This document shows, piece after piece, positions 34,202 through 43,534 of a stretch of DNA of 64,000 bases. The notes beneath the pieces were generated by a model that made no database searches, had not been told where the DNA came from, and saw only the letters and a list, made by a program, of their open reading frames with translations. Source of the stretch: an uncultured Lachnospira sp. (GTDB lineage: Bacteria > Bacillota > Clostridia > Lachnospirales > Lachnospiraceae). Every line of letters begins with the position of its first letter. Within the stretch, counting starts at the first letter, position 1. Location: assembly GCA_934343805.1 (NCBI GenBank), contig CAKRIN010000005.1:1-64000 (forward strand), given 5' to 3'. Both the position numbers and the translations under genes were made by a program.

Positions 34202-34360
34202 AATTGCAAAGGAAATTGAATTTGTTTGAATGAATTTGATTGAAGTTGCAAGTCAATATACACAAGAATATAAGGATAACTCCATAATTCCTTATATTTG
34301 ACTATATTTCTATCCCCTCTACTCATCCCCGGTTCCCCCAGAGCCGGGGAAGTTTTTTTA
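34202..34360 (+). ncRNA. Candidate small RNA
   Basis: About 160 nt between a sigma-A promoter and a strong terminator, with no good ORF. The 5' part has repeated TTGAA-type pieces flanked by TTGCAA. A hairpin AATATAAGGA/TCCTTATATT lies at about 34268-34300, and the 3' end is a 10-bp GC stem with a T run. The downstream gene seems to have its own -10 (TATAAT near 34392), so this is probably a separate transcript and not a leader. I could not match it to 6S, SRP or another known RNA. Confidence 0.5.
34326..34360 (+). terminator. Terminator of the candidate small RNA
   Basis: TCCCCGGTTC and GAGCCGGGGA form a stem (one G-U) around CCCCA, followed by seven T. Confidence 0.9.
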
Positions 34361-34457
34361 TATATTCTTAACATTTAATCTGTTATCTATGATATAATCA
34401 CAAAATAATTCTTATTAAAATAATGGATGTTTATCCATATCAGGAGTAGAAAGCAGT

Positions 34458-35615
34458 ATGACAAGAAAAGAACTTAATGAAATAAAATCACAATATACAC
34501 TTGAGGATTGCGGAATATTAAGATTATGTGGATGTTATGTCGACGGAGAACGCAACAAAATAACACAGTTTAATGAGAATTTTCTGAATCTACCAGAGGA
34601 GGAAAAACATAAATATTTTGACATATTTAAAAAGACATTATCAGGAACACCTGGCAAGAACCTTGTAGATATGAAGTTTAATGTCGATGCATATGCAGAT
34701 GAGGGAGCAAGAACATTTTTGATGAATCTTAGAGACAGTGGTCTTAAAGATGACAGATTGCTTGATGAATTCTATGACAGAATTATTAATAACTATAGCT
34801 ATGTAGGCAATTATCTTATTCTTCTTATTAACCAGGTATATGATATACCTGCTGTCACAACAGATAATATCGAAATGGAAGATGCATCGGATGAGGTATA
34901 CAGTTATATTTTGTGCAGTATATGTCATGTTAATCTTTCAAAGCCGGGACTTGGCTATGATGAGGAAGATAATAATTTCCATGATAAAAAGCAGAATCAT
35001 ATGGTTGATGTACCAGATGTCGGTTTTTTATTTCCAGCATTTAATAGAAGAAGTGCAGATGAGGACATGACATTATTTTACACGAAGGATGTAAATGAGT
35101 TCGAGGATGGTCTTATAGACTGTCTGCTTGACTGTGCTGTGCCGCTTCCAGCAAAACAGCAGAAAGAAACATTTACATCGCTTGTAAGTGAAGCTCTTGG
35201 GGAAGATGCTGATCTGGAGGTTGTTAAGAATATACATGAGAATCTGGAAGAGATAATAGAAGAAAAGAAACAAGAAAGTCCTGCCCCAGTAATGCTTGAT
35301 AAGACAGAAATGAAAGATCTGTTGGAAAAGAGTGGAGTAAGGGAAGACAGACTGGAAAATTTTGAAGAACATTTTGAGATGGCTGCAGGTGAACAGGGAA
35401 AACTTGTTGCATCAAATATTTCATCTGGAAAGAAATTTGAAGTAAAAACACCAGACGTCGTTATAAAGATTAATTCTGATAAGACTGACATAGTAAGTAC
35501 ACAGGTGATTGATGGCAGACAGTGCCTTGTAATACAGATAGACGAAAGACTTGAGGTTAATGGAATTTCAGTTAATCCTGATACTGGAGAGGTCATAGAC
35601 AGAACAGAGAGGTAA
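34458..35615 (+). CDS. DUF4317 domain-containing protein
   Basis: 385 residues matching the DUF4317 family found in Clostridia (opening MTRKELNEIKSQYTLEDCGILRLCGCYVD, then FLNLPEEEKHKYFDIFKKTLSGTPGKNL). It is soluble, acidic, without signal peptide. Function is not established. A predicted helix-rich C-terminal region ends with VNPDTGEVIDR. CAGGAG RBS, ATG 34458. The next gene (DUF5662) begins 8 bp after the stop, so the two are co-translated. Confidence 0.88.
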   Translation: MTRKELNEIKSQYTLEDCGILRLCGCYVDGERNKITQFNENFLNLPEEEKHKYFDIFKKTLSGTPGKNLVDMKFNVDAYADEGARTFLMNLRDSGLKDDRLLDEFYDRIINNYSYVGNYLILLINQVYDIPAVTTDNIEMEDASDEVYSYILCSICHVNLSKPGLGYDEEDNNFHDKKQNHMVDVPDVGFLFPAFNRRSADEDMTLFYTKDVNEFEDGLIDCLLDCAVPLPAKQQKETFTSLVSEALGEDADLEVVKNIHENLEEIIEEKKQESPAPVMLDKTEMKDLLEKSGVREDRLENFEEHFEMAAGEQGKLVASNISSGKKFEVKTPDVVIKINSDKTDIVSTQVIDGRQCLVIQIDERLEVNGISVNPDTGEVIDRTER

Positions 35616-35622
35616 ATTCTAT

Positions 35623-36186
35623 ATGACATTTGCAAAATTAATGCATAACTTTAAAGGACATCTTCACACAGTTAATTCACACAGAAGACTTGTGAGAAAA
35701 TATTGTTTCAAAATAGGGTTGTACAGACAGGGAATTATGCATGACTGGTCCAAATATTCACCATCAGAATTCATACCTGGTGTAAAGTACTATCAGGACG
35801 GACACAGAAGTCCTAATAATGCGCAAAGAGAAGATGAGGGTGTTTCAAAAGCATGGCTTCACCATAAAGGACGTAATAAACATCATTTTGAATATTGGAT
35901 TGATTATGATGTGGATGGAGAAAATGCAGTTTTGACAGGAATGAAGATGCCTGTGAAATATGTAGCAGAGATGTTTTGTGACAGGATTGCAGCAAGCAGA
36001 ATATATAATAAGGAAAAGTATAAAGATTCAGATCCGCTGGATTATTATCTTAAAGGTCGTGGACATTATATTATGCATCAGCAGACAGATGCACTGCTTC
36101 ATAAGCTTTTGCAGATGCTTGCAGATAAAGGGGAAGATTATACATTTGAATATATCAGGAAAAATGTATTAAAAAAATCATACTAA
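35623..36186 (+). CDS. DUF5662 family protein
   Basis: 187 residues of a small family common in Lachnospiraceae and often encoded with DUF4317. Many conserved His and Asp (HTVNSHRRLVRKYCFKIGLYRQGIMHDWSKYSP, HHKGRNKHHFEYW, KYVAEMFCDRIAAS) look like an HD-like helical metal site. This suggests a metal-dependent hydrolase, but no activity is known to me. It follows DUF4317 by 8 bp. The gene is AT-rich like its neighbours. Confidence 0.85.
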   Translation: MTFAKLMHNFKGHLHTVNSHRRLVRKYCFKIGLYRQGIMHDWSKYSPSEFIPGVKYYQDGHRSPNNAQREDEGVSKAWLHHKGRNKHHFEYWIDYDVDGENAVLTGMKMPVKYVAEMFCDRIAASRIYNKEKYKDSDPLDYYLKGRGHYIMHQQTDALLHKLLQMLADKGEDYTFEYIRKNVLKKSY

Positions 36187-36334
36187 AGGGATATGGCAAA
36201 ATTTAGGTATTATTTTGTTATTTGGAGGAAAAATAGGTTTTTTTAGTGATTAATATGTTGTATAATAAGAAGAACGATATAGGGATATCCCTTTTAGTGA
36301 ATAATTTAATAAGAGGAAAAGGAGGTCTTACAAT

Positions 36335-38188
36335 ATGGGTAAGTTGCATACTAAGGCCGAGAGAATTGAAAAGGTTAAAGAGATTAAGGCCGATAAAGAT
36401 AAGAAAGTAAAAGATGTTAAGGCTAAGAAGAAAGAAATTGATGCTGAGGTAAAGAAAAAAGCTAAGAAGGCTGTTGATGATGGAAAGAAGAGAAGGGCCG
36501 GAATTACGTTCAGACTTGTGACTCTTGCAATAGTTCCTGCGGTGGTGATGGTTTTTGGATTAATAACAACAACAGTGTTCAGTCTTAAGTCGGGATTGGA
36601 AGAAGAGGCTATGGATGGTCTTGAACTGTTAGGAGGAGCAGTCCAGAGTTCTTATGAAGATATTAAAGGTAATTTTGAATATAAGAATGGAAGGCTTTTC
36701 AAAGGAGATGAAGAACTTACCATTAAGCCAGCAGCATTGGACATATATGTTAAGAATTCAAAGAATGATGCCCAGGTTACATTAACATATGGAACAAAGA
36801 GAGTACTTACAACACTTACAGACGATAAAGGGGTTAGGCTTACAGGAACAGATATATCTGATGAAGTTTGGGATGTAGTTAAGACGGGAAAGACATATAG
36901 AGGTACCAGTCTTAAGATTGATGGAAAGAGATATTGTGCAGTATATGTACCTCTTAAGGACAAGAATCAGGTTGTTGGATGTGTTTTTGCAGGAGAACCA
37001 ACATCAGAGATAACATCATACATAATGCAGAAAGTAGCCAGTATGCTGGGCGTTGCTGCTGTAATACTTGTTATTGTTGCAGTTGCTGCATTTATAATAG
37101 CAAGGAGTATATCACAGGCTATTAAGAAAGCAAGTGTATCAGTTACACGAGTTGCAGGCGGAGACCTTACAACAGAGGTTAATGCAACAGTTCTTAAGAG
37201 AAAAGATGAAATAGGTGATATGGGTAGAGCTCTTGCAACTCTTATTAACAAGCTGAGAGAGATTGTAGGAAGTCTTTCACAGTCAGCAACAGATCTTAGT
37301 GAATCAGGTAACAATATTGATTCAATGGCATCACAGTCAAGTATAGCGGCGGGAGAGATAAGTACCGCAGTTGAAGAGATTTCTAAAGGTGCAGTATCAC
37401 AGGCAGAAGAGATTGAGACAGCAACTAATGAGATTATGAATATGGGTGAACAGATTACACAGATTGTTAACAATATTTCAGATCTTACAGATGCTTCTAA
37501 GTCAATGGAGGAAGCTGGTAATGCATCACAGGAGACAATGGAAGAGTTAAGTGAGGCTGTTCAGAGAACAACAGATGCAGTTGCAAGGATTGCAAAACAG
37601 ATAGAGATAACTAATGAATCAGTTGATAAGATAGGTAATGCAGCATCTTTAATAGCTGATATTGCCAGCCAGACAAGTCTTTTATCACTTAATGCTTCTA
37701 TAGAATCTGCAAGAGCAGGAGAGGCAGGAAAGGGATTTGCAGTTGTTGCGTCAGAGATTCAGAAACTTTCTTCACAGTCAGACAGTACAGCTAATAAGAT
37801 TCAGGAGATAATCACAGATCTTCAGAATGATTCAAGAGAGACACTTGAAGTAATGAAGAAAACAGAAATACTTGTCAAAGCACAGTATGAAAAACTGACA
37901 GCTACAGAAGAGAAATTCAGACAGGTTGATGATGGTATTAATGTATCAAAGAATGGAACAGCTGTTATTAAGGGAAATGCACAGGAATGTGACAATTCAA
38001 GAGTAAATGTAGTAGACGTTATATCTAATCTGTCTGCAATATCAGAAGAGAATGCAGCTTCAACACAGCAGACAACTTCTTCAATGCAGGAGCTTAATGC
38101 AACAATTAACCTTCTTGCAGAGACTGCAGCTAAGGTTAAGGATGTATCAGATAAGCTTAATGAAGATATGAGATATTTTACAATATAA
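36335..38188 (+). CDS. Methyl-accepting chemotaxis protein
   Basis: 617 residues. An unusual Lys-rich cytoplasmic leader of about 58 residues comes first ([21 protein letters not shown]), then a transmembrane helix (about 62-88), an extracellular single-Cache-like sensor (about 90-225), a second helix (about 230-252), HAMP, and the signalling domain. The hairpin tip reads [36 protein letters not shown]. Methylation-type Gln/Glu positions flank it. It would signal through CheA/CheW. GGAGG RBS at 36321, ATG 36335; monocistronic with a strong terminator. No chemotaxis or flagellar genes are nearby. Confidence 0.95.
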   Translation: MGKLHTKAERIEKVKEIKADKDKKVKDVKAKKKEIDAEVKKKAKKAVDDGKKRRAGITFRLVTLAIVPAVVMVFGLITTTVFSLKSGLEEEAMDGLELLGGAVQSSYEDIKGNFEYKNGRLFKGDEELTIKPAALDIYVKNSKNDAQVTLTYGTKRVLTTLTDDKGVRLTGTDISDEVWDVVKTGKTYRGTSLKIDGKRYCAVYVPLKDKNQVVGCVFAGEPTSEITSYIMQKVASMLGVAAVILVIVAVAAFIIARSISQAIKKASVSVTRVAGGDLTTEVNATVLKRKDEIGDMGRALATLINKLREIVGSLSQSATDLSESGNNIDSMASQSSIAAGEISTAVEEISKGAVSQAEEIETATNEIMNMGEQITQIVNNISDLTDASKSMEEAGNASQETMEELSEAVQRTTDAVARIAKQIEITNESVDKIGNAASLIADIASQTSLLSLNASIESARAGEAGKGFAVVASEIQKLSSQSDSTANKIQEIITDLQNDSRETLEVMKKTEILVKAQYEKLTATEEKFRQVDDGINVSKNGTAVIKGNAQECDNSRVNVVDVISNLSAISEENAASTQQTTSSMQELNATINLLAETAAKVKDVSDKLNEDMRYFTI

Positions 38189-38207
38189 GCATTTGACTAT
38201 ATAATTA

Positions 38208-38276
38208 AAAAGAGTTAATACTGTATCAATATCAGATGGACAAGGCTCCTCTGTTACAGTATTAACTCTTTTTTTA
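38208..38276. terminator. Bidirectional terminator between chemoreceptor and HTH gene
   Basis: 16-bp perfect stem AAGAGTTAATACTGTA (38210-38225) with its complement at 38255-38270, flanked by A and T runs. Confidence 0.9.
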
Positions 38277-39776
38277 AATTTTCTCAAGAGAATTAATAAG
38301 TTCCTTTAGCTGGGAACGGATTTTTTTGCGGTTAATGTCTGTATAACCAACTTTATTTGCAATACGATAAAGGTATTCCTGAAAATTATCAGTAAGCTGT
38401 GGATGATTAAAATCCAAAACCATGCTTGGGACGGCAGTACGGATAAGCATGGCCCCAGATCCTTCGTTAACAATAATACATACATTATCATCTGGCTCAT
38501 AATCGATAGGAACAAAAAAATAATTAGGGTGAGCATCCATTATTTCTATTATATTCCTAAGATGTGCGGCATATGTCTTTGGAGTGTAATAGATTGGTAC
38601 GTTCTGTTTTACAACAGGAAATACTACGGGAACATGACCATCAACTACCTGTTCAACAGTTGCCAGCGGGCATATATCAATATTTCGCATTTCATCAAAT
38701 ACCGAATTATGCTGGTAAGCTGTACGAAGACTCAATCCAAGGCTGTCAGGGTTATAAGTCAGAAACTGAATCATGAGTTCATCAGGCATCGCTGCAGGAG
38801 GAAGACTGAGTCCTTTTTGTATGTGCCCTACGGGCATGCTTAAGTACTTATGAAAACATTTTGAAACATCTTCAGCTGATTCATATATATTCATTGCAGG
38901 GCGGCAGTATGATAAAAATGTGTTGAATTCATTCGCCTTAATGGCTGTAACTGCAGATTCTGTGGTTAATACAGTAAATGAATTTTCAGCAATAGTTGAC
39001 AGGCAGTCGGAATATACCGCTATATGTTCAGGATATATTATGCTGATTTTTGAAAAAAGGTTATCTCGCATACGTGGATAATAATAGGACTTTACCCGTC
39101 CTGTAAGGTATGCAGGAATCCAGTAAAAAAATTCCTCGAAGAACTGGGTTGTATTAACAGGTGATGGAGATATCTGGCATATTTCATATCCGGTATCTAA
39201 TAATTTCATAATAAGTTTTTGAAGAGAGTTAAGAATATCCTTGTTGTCGAATATGCTGTATATATCATCATCAATCCATACATATATGGTTCCTGTTTCA
39301 TCCAGGGACAGAAGATAATCGATGAAGCTAAAGATCGCATGGCGTTTACCTTTCTGCCTGTACAAAATACTTGTTGAATCAGGTGAAATATCAATAGTAT
39401 TGATACCATGATTATTGCTGTTATCTGGAGCTATAACATTTTCATTGAGAATAGTATCAACAATTGTATCTGGCATTGGTAAAGTATCTGTAAGCCATTG
39501 ATATAGCATATCAGAGTATTCAGATAAAGGACGCTGGTGATTGAAACGTGAGTAATCTGAAGCAAGCGCAAGTGCTTTTCTCTGATAATCCAGCTTTATT
39601 GCATTGGCAAAATAATCAGCCATTCTTTTCACAACATCCTTGTCACGAGGACATTTTCTTTTTCCATTGCGATACAGACTTACAGCGGAATTATCAACAC
39701 TAATTGCACCAGCAAGTGTGGTGTTATTAGTGTTGGTAATGTTCATTAGGAATTTAAATTTATCATTAAAAGTCAT
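38274..39776 (-). CDS. XRE-type HTH protein with large unassigned C-terminal region
   Basis: 500 residues. The first 60 read as a Cro/CI-like helix-turn-helix (TNTNNTTLAGAISVDNSAVSLYRNGKRKCPRDKDVVKRMADYF). The remaining 440 have mixed alpha/beta character, several Tyr- and Ile-rich stretches and no signature I recognise. No membrane helix or signal peptide. Similar proteins in Lachnospiraceae are annotated only as transcriptional regulators. It lies 9 bp downstream of the TetR gene, so the two are one transcript and may both regulate the divergent lipid-type cluster. Confidence 0.75.
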   Translation of the reverse strand: MTFNDKFKFLMNITNTNNTTLAGAISVDNSAVSLYRNGKRKCPRDKDVVKRMADYFANAIKLDYQRKALALASDYSRFNHQRPLSEYSDMLYQWLTDTLPMPDTIVDTILNENVIAPDNSNNHGINTIDISPDSTSILYRQKGKRHAIFSFIDYLLSLDETGTIYVWIDDDIYSIFDNKDILNSLQKLIMKLLDTGYEICQISPSPVNTTQFFEEFFYWIPAYLTGRVKSYYYPRMRDNLFSKISIIYPEHIAVYSDCLSTIAENSFTVLTTESAVTAIKANEFNTFLSYCRPAMNIYESAEDVSKCFHKYLSMPVGHIQKGLSLPPAAMPDELMIQFLTYNPDSLGLSLRTAYQHNSVFDEMRNIDICPLATVEQVVDGHVPVVFPVVKQNVPIYYTPKTYAAHLRNIIEIMDAHPNYFFVPIDYEPDDNVCIIVNEGSGAMLIRTAVPSMVLDFNHPQLTDNFQEYLYRIANKVGYTDINRKKIRSQLKELINSLEKI

Positions 39777-39785
39777 ATTCTCTCC

Positions 39786-40376
39786 TTATGCAAATGCATG
39801 AACACCTGAAATAATAAGCGTTGTCAGTGTGCCTGCCATTTCATCAAGTGTTGTTTCATTAGGATTACATATCCATTGATAATACACAGAAATAATTCCA
39901 CCAGCAACGAAACTTGAGATAAATTGATAATGGGATTTGGGAACATTCATTTTGATATCTTTATCTTCAAGTTCTTTCAGGATAGTTTCCTGAAGTGTGG
40001 TCTGCAATTTATTAAAAAGCATACTGCCATTATCAGAAGCAAATAAATCCCTTACAATATCTGAATTAGACATTATTGTGTTAAGAAATGCGAATAATGT
40101 CTGTGGAGAAAGCATATTGTAATCTTCTGACATTTCATAGATAAGATCTTTAAGAGATGTGATAAGTTCAGTTATTCCCTCATCAAAAACATCATTAACA
40201 GTGGAATAGTAAGTGTAAAATGTTTTTCTGTTGATGTTGGCTGCGGCTGAAAGTTCAGTGACAGTAATAGTATTAAGCTTTTTCTTTTGCATAAGTTCAA
40301 TCAGAGCTTCACTTATAGCTTTTTTAGTTTTGACAATACGTCTGTCAGTTGATTTAGGTGAAGTAGATGTGTCCAT
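39786..40376 (-). CDS. TetR/AcrR family transcriptional regulator
   Basis: 196 residues from ATG 40376 (perfect AAGGAGGG 7 bp upstream; the longer ORF start is unlikely). N-terminal TetR helix-turn-helix: LNTITVTELSAAANINRKTFYTYYSTVNDVFDEG at about residues 34-67; C-terminal ligand domain of the DUF6/TetR_C_7 kind. It is divergent from the PlsC gene at 40657, with 280 bp containing palindromes, so it probably controls that gene or the cluster behind it. The effector may be an acyl compound, as for many TetR proteins next to lipid genes. Confidence 0.9.
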   Translation of the reverse strand: MDTSTSPKSTDRRIVKTKKAISEALIELMQKKKLNTITVTELSAAANINRKTFYTYYSTVNDVFDEGITELITSLKDLIYEMSEDYNMLSPQTLFAFLNTIMSNSDIVRDLFASDNGSMLFNKLQTTLQETILKELEDKDIKMNVPKSHYQFISSFVAGGIISVYYQWICNPNETTLDEMAGTLTTLIISGVHAFA

Positions 40377-40441
40377 AATTACCCTCCTTATCAAATTTAT
40401 AATATATTTATAAAAATGCATTAATAAATAATAAACTAATG

Positions 40442-40642
40442 AAATGCGATGCATTTTCTTATTAAATAATTTTACAATAATTTTACAACAATATGAGACA
40501 GCAGTAAACAAAAAACGACAAAATGTTTCTTAAGTGTCAGAATAGTAATATTTGACCTTTGAAAAAAATTGTTAAAAAACATACAATTTCAAATGGAAAC
40601 ATAATGTGTGATAATGGAACATGTGTATATTAAGTATACACA
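40442..40642. promoter_or_regulatory. Candidate operators between TetR and PlsC genes
   Basis: Two palindromes stand out: AAATGCGATGCATTT at about 40442-40456, and TGTGTATATTAAGTATACACA at 40622-40642 with perfect 8-bp arms just before the PlsC RBS. Spacing and symmetry suit a dimeric regulator such as the divergent TetR protein. Confidence 0.5.
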
Positions 40643-40656
40643 AGAGGTGGATCATA

Positions 40657-41277
40657 ATGAAGAAGAAAAATACATTTATTAATGCTACAGCCAGAATGGG
40701 CAGGGGTCTTTTATATGCATATATGTATATTATGTTCAGACCTAAGATTTGTTATCAGAGTAGAAAGGCAAAAGAGGAAATTGACAAAGGAGGAGTGATA
40801 TTTATTGGAAATCATGTGGGACATAATGATGGACAGATGTTTTATATGCTCTTTAAGAACAGTGTCCTTATTATAGCTAAAGACTGGGCTGATAAGAAAA
40901 TATTAAAGTGGCTTACCAGTGGTGGAAAGTTCATATCAGTTGACAGATTTGGAACGGACATAACATGGATAAGAGGAGCCTCAGAACATCTCAGGGCAGG
41001 AGACAACATGATTATATTTCCAGAAGGACATACATCAAAGACCGGAGTGATGGATGAGTTTAAACCAGGCTTTGCAATGCTGGCTGTTATGTCAGGTGCA
41101 AAGATTGCACCGGTATATAATAATGGAGAGTATCATAAGTTGTTTGGAAAGAGATTAAGATTATATGTAGGCGAACCAATGATGCTTACAGAAGAAGGCA
41201 AGGGACTTAATGCAGAGTATCTTTCACATGAATGTGGGCGATTCCGGGAGGCAGTGGAGGAACTAAGCAGGCAATAG
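40657..41277 (+). CDS. 1-acyl-sn-glycerol-3-phosphate acyltransferase-like protein (PlsC family)
   Basis: 206 residues from ATG 40657 (AGAGGTGG RBS). One N-terminal hydrophobic segment (about 8-30), then acyltransferase motifs NHVGHNDG (HX4D) near residue 48, a GGKFISVDR region near 90 and FPEGHTSKTG near 115. It would transfer an acyl group from acyl-ACP, acyl phosphate or acyl-CoA to a glycerol-phosphate-type acceptor at the membrane. First gene of a cluster with an AMP-ligase, acyl carrier protein, patatin and another PlsC, separated from the next gene by a family B palindrome. At 206 residues it is compact, close to usual PlsC length (about 200-240). Confidence 0.9.
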   Translation: MKKKNTFINATARMGRGLLYAYMYIMFRPKICYQSRKAKEEIDKGGVIFIGNHVGHNDGQMFYMLFKNSVLIIAKDWADKKILKWLTSGGKFISVDRFGTDITWIRGASEHLRAGDNMIIFPEGHTSKTGVMDEFKPGFAMLAVMSGAKIAPVYNNGEYHKLFGKRLRLYVGEPMMLTEEGKGLNAEYLSHECGRFREAVEELSRQ

Positions 41278-41315
41278 TGGCAGCGGACGGGACTGCGGCA
41301 GGCTGTGACGCGGGC

Positions 41316-41497
41316 GGTGTGTAGGTGTGTAGCATTTTGAAACACGCTTCCGCTCGTATCCAGATGCAGCGGTACTAGGTTCATTCTCGCTTGTGTGTGG
41401 GATGCTGTGAGCAAGCTCCCGCATCCCACGCACAAGTGCGAATTCACCAAGTGCCGGCGTCTTCCAACGGTTTCAAAATGCTACACACCTACACACC
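41316..41497. repeat. Family B long palindrome, copy 1
   Basis: Perfect 28-bp outer arms at 41316-41343 and 41470-41497 (contain TGTGTAGCATTTTGAAAC), with inner pairing around TGTGGGATGC...GCATCCCAC. Weaker similarity continues outward to the PlsC stop at 41277 and to about 41575, where a piece resembling GGGCTGCCTCCTGCGGAGGGTCGCC also follows copy 2. GC content is visibly above that of the flanking genes. Short ORFs inside are not credible. Confidence 0.85.
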
Positions 41498-41608
41498 ACC
41501 TACGTCCCACCCAGCTCGCAGCCCCTGTGTGTCACTGCATTTGTAGGGCTGCCTCCTGCGGAGGGTCGCCTTTTTTCTGATGTGGATTTGGGATGATGTT
41601 AGTTGCAG

Positions 41609-41643
41609 GCAGACGATTTGGAAATGTTTTTCAAATCGTCTGC
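41609..41643 (+). promoter_or_regulatory. Leader hairpin of the AMP-ligase gene
   Basis: GCAGACGATTTG and CAAATCGTCTGC form a perfect 12-bp stem 46 bp before the ATG. No T run follows, so it looks like an mRNA leader structure and not a terminator. Confidence 0.5.
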
Positions 41644-41688
41644 TGGAAGATTTAACATAGATACTGAATTAAATACAAGGAGAAGATT

Positions 41689-43173
41689 ATGAATAATTAT
41701 TTTTATAACATGGTAACCCCTGATGAAATGAATATTTTGGAATATATTCCGACTATTCCGGAGTTTTTGGATTTTATTAAGAAACAATATTCTGATTATC
41801 CAGCCATAAGTGACAAGATTACTACATATACATATGAAGAACTTGTTTCAAGGGTTGCTAAGAGAGTTACATTTATTAATTCGCTAGGACTTGAAAAGGG
41901 TTCAAATATTGCTGTACTTGCGAAGAATGACCTGGATGCAATGGAGCTTTTCCTTGCAATTCCAGCAGCAGGACATGTGCTTTTGATGCTTCCTAATGCA
42001 CTCAACGAGAAAGCACTTGCAGGAATCTGTATGAAGTTTGACCTTGCAGGTATGTTTGTTGGAAAGGAATTTACAGAGGTTACAAGTAATGTTCCTTGCA
42101 AGACATGGGCAAGCAGTTCTATAGGTGATACAGAGAGTGAATTTGCAGATGTTAAAAAAGATACTACAGCAGCGATATTCTTTACAGGTGGAACTACAGG
42201 AGCGCCTAAGGGAGCAGTCCATAGTCATGGCTCTATTATGAGAGGCTCATTTAATGGTGTATTTGGACCAGGAAATATACTTCATAAAAGATACATTGCC
42301 ATGCTTCCGCTTTCACATATTTTTGGTGCCATCATGGGATATATGGCAAAGCTGTACACAGGTTCACTAACATATACATGTACTGATATGAGGGCTGGCA
42401 TTGGTGATATTCCAGTTATCAGACCAACAACTCTTGTACTGGTTCCGGGGCTTGTTGAGATCATTCTTAATATTGCGAAGGCAAAGGGAAAAGCTTTTCT
42501 TGGAGATCTTGAGAGTATTATGTGTGGAGCTGCACCGGTTCCACCAAGACAGATGGCAGAATGCAGTGAACTGGGAATTACATTATGTGCAGGATATGGA
42601 CTGACTGAGTGTGCTAACCTGACAGCAGGTAACTGCGATACAGATAAGAAGCCAGAGTCTATGGGACATATATATCCGGAGCAGGAAGTTAAGGTCGTTA
42701 ATGGAGAACTTTGGATTAAAGGCGACAATGTAATGAAGGAGTATTACAAGGATCCAGAGCATACAGCAGAGGTATTTGAAGATGGATGGTTTAAGACTGG
42801 TGATCTTGTAGAATTCGATAAGGAAGACTGGATATACATTACAGGTCGTATTAAGAACCTTATAATTCTTCCTAATGGTGAAAATGTATCACCTGAAGAG
42901 ATTGAAGAATTATTCTATAAACAGCCATTAGTAAAGGATTGTCTTGTACAGGAAATGGAAATGAATGGAAACACTGTTATAGGCGTTGAGATTATTCCAT
43001 ATATGCCTGAATTACAGGGAGCATCTGAAGATGAAATCCAGAAGAGATTACAGGATGCTGTTAATGAGGTTAATAAAGAGCTTCCTCCATATAAGAGAGT
43101 GCTTAAGCTGAAGGTGCGTACAGAGGATTTCAAGAGGTCTGGCGCAATGAAGATATTGAGGAACCAGGCGTAA
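41689..43173 (+). CDS. AMP-dependent acyl ligase (acyl-CoA/acyl-ACP synthetase family)
   Basis: 494 residues of the ANL adenylating family. The phosphate-binding loop FFTGGTTGAPKGAVHSH is near residue 162, A5-type motif CAGYGLTECANL near 302, TGDLVEFDKEDWIYITGRIKNLI near 375, and the C-terminal catalytic Lys region SGAMKILR near 485. It activates a carboxylic acid, probably a fatty or aryl acid, as acyl-AMP and passes it to a thiol. An acyl carrier protein gene follows, so loading of that carrier is likely. AAGGAG RBS, ATG 41689. A family B palindrome lies on each side. Confidence 0.92.
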   Translation: MNNYFYNMVTPDEMNILEYIPTIPEFLDFIKKQYSDYPAISDKITTYTYEELVSRVAKRVTFINSLGLEKGSNIAVLAKNDLDAMELFLAIPAAGHVLLMLPNALNEKALAGICMKFDLAGMFVGKEFTEVTSNVPCKTWASSSIGDTESEFADVKKDTTAAIFFTGGTTGAPKGAVHSHGSIMRGSFNGVFGPGNILHKRYIAMLPLSHIFGAIMGYMAKLYTGSLTYTCTDMRAGIGDIPVIRPTTLVLVPGLVEIILNIAKAKGKAFLGDLESIMCGAAPVPPRQMAECSELGITLCAGYGLTECANLTAGNCDTDKKPESMGHIYPEQEVKVVNGELWIKGDNVMKEYYKDPEHTAEVFEDGWFKTGDLVEFDKEDWIYITGRIKNLIILPNGENVSPEEIEELFYKQPLVKDCLVQEMEMNGNTVIGVEIIPYMPELQGASEDEIQKRLQDAVNEVNKELPPYKRVLKLKVRTEDFKRSGAMKILRNQA

Positions 43174-43190
43174 GGCAGTGACATGGGCTT

Positions 43191-43343
43191 GTGAGGGTGT
43201 GTAGCATTTTGAAACACGCTCTCGCTCGTATCCGGACGCAGCGGTACTAGGTTCACTGGAGTTTGTTGGCACTGTGTGCCAACTGCTCCAGCTTACCAAG
43301 TGCCGGCGTCCTCCCACGGTTTCAAAATGCTACACACCCTCAC
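43191..43343. repeat. Family B long palindrome, copy 2
   Basis: Perfect 25-bp arms at 43191-43215 and 43319-43343 (contain GTGTGTAGCATTTTGAAAC), with the central hairpin TGGAG...TTGGCACTGTGTGCCAA...CTCCA. It shares GCTCGTATCC, GCAGCGGTACTAGGTTCA and CAAGTGCCGGCGTC with copy 1 but has a different apical loop. Weaker similarity starts immediately at the AMP-ligase stop (43173) and continues to about 43420. Confidence 0.85.
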
Positions 43344-43534
43344 CGCCTATGTCCCATCCAGCTCGCAGCCCCTGCGTATGTCAACTGCTTTACGGGCTGC
43401 CTTCTTTGGAGGTTCGCCCGGTGTGGGAGAAAGTGTAGAGGGCGGAAGATTGCAGACCGCCGGGTGCGTAGCCAGCCTACGGCTGGCGTATCGCACTTTA
43501 GTTGATTAAAATCCGGGAATGTGTCAGTCGCAGG
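43344..43534. other. GC-rich spacer between family B copies
   Basis: Contains the family B right flank (GGGCTGCCTTCTTTGGAGG), a hairpin GTGCGTAGCCAGCC/GGCTGGCGTATCGCAC at about 43463-43497, and GGCGGAAG...ACCGCC at about 43441. No real gene. Base composition differs from the coding regions. Confidence 0.55.

Noticed and set aside
35078-35635. 185-codon Ser-rich minus-strand ORF
   Set aside because: Antisense shadow of the DUF4317 gene.
36967-37473. 168-codon minus-strand ORF
   Set aside because: Antisense shadow of the chemoreceptor gene's regular codon pattern.
41133-41580. ORFs over the first family B palindrome
   Set aside because: Open frames arise from the GC-rich repeat and are shared in several frames; no start signals.
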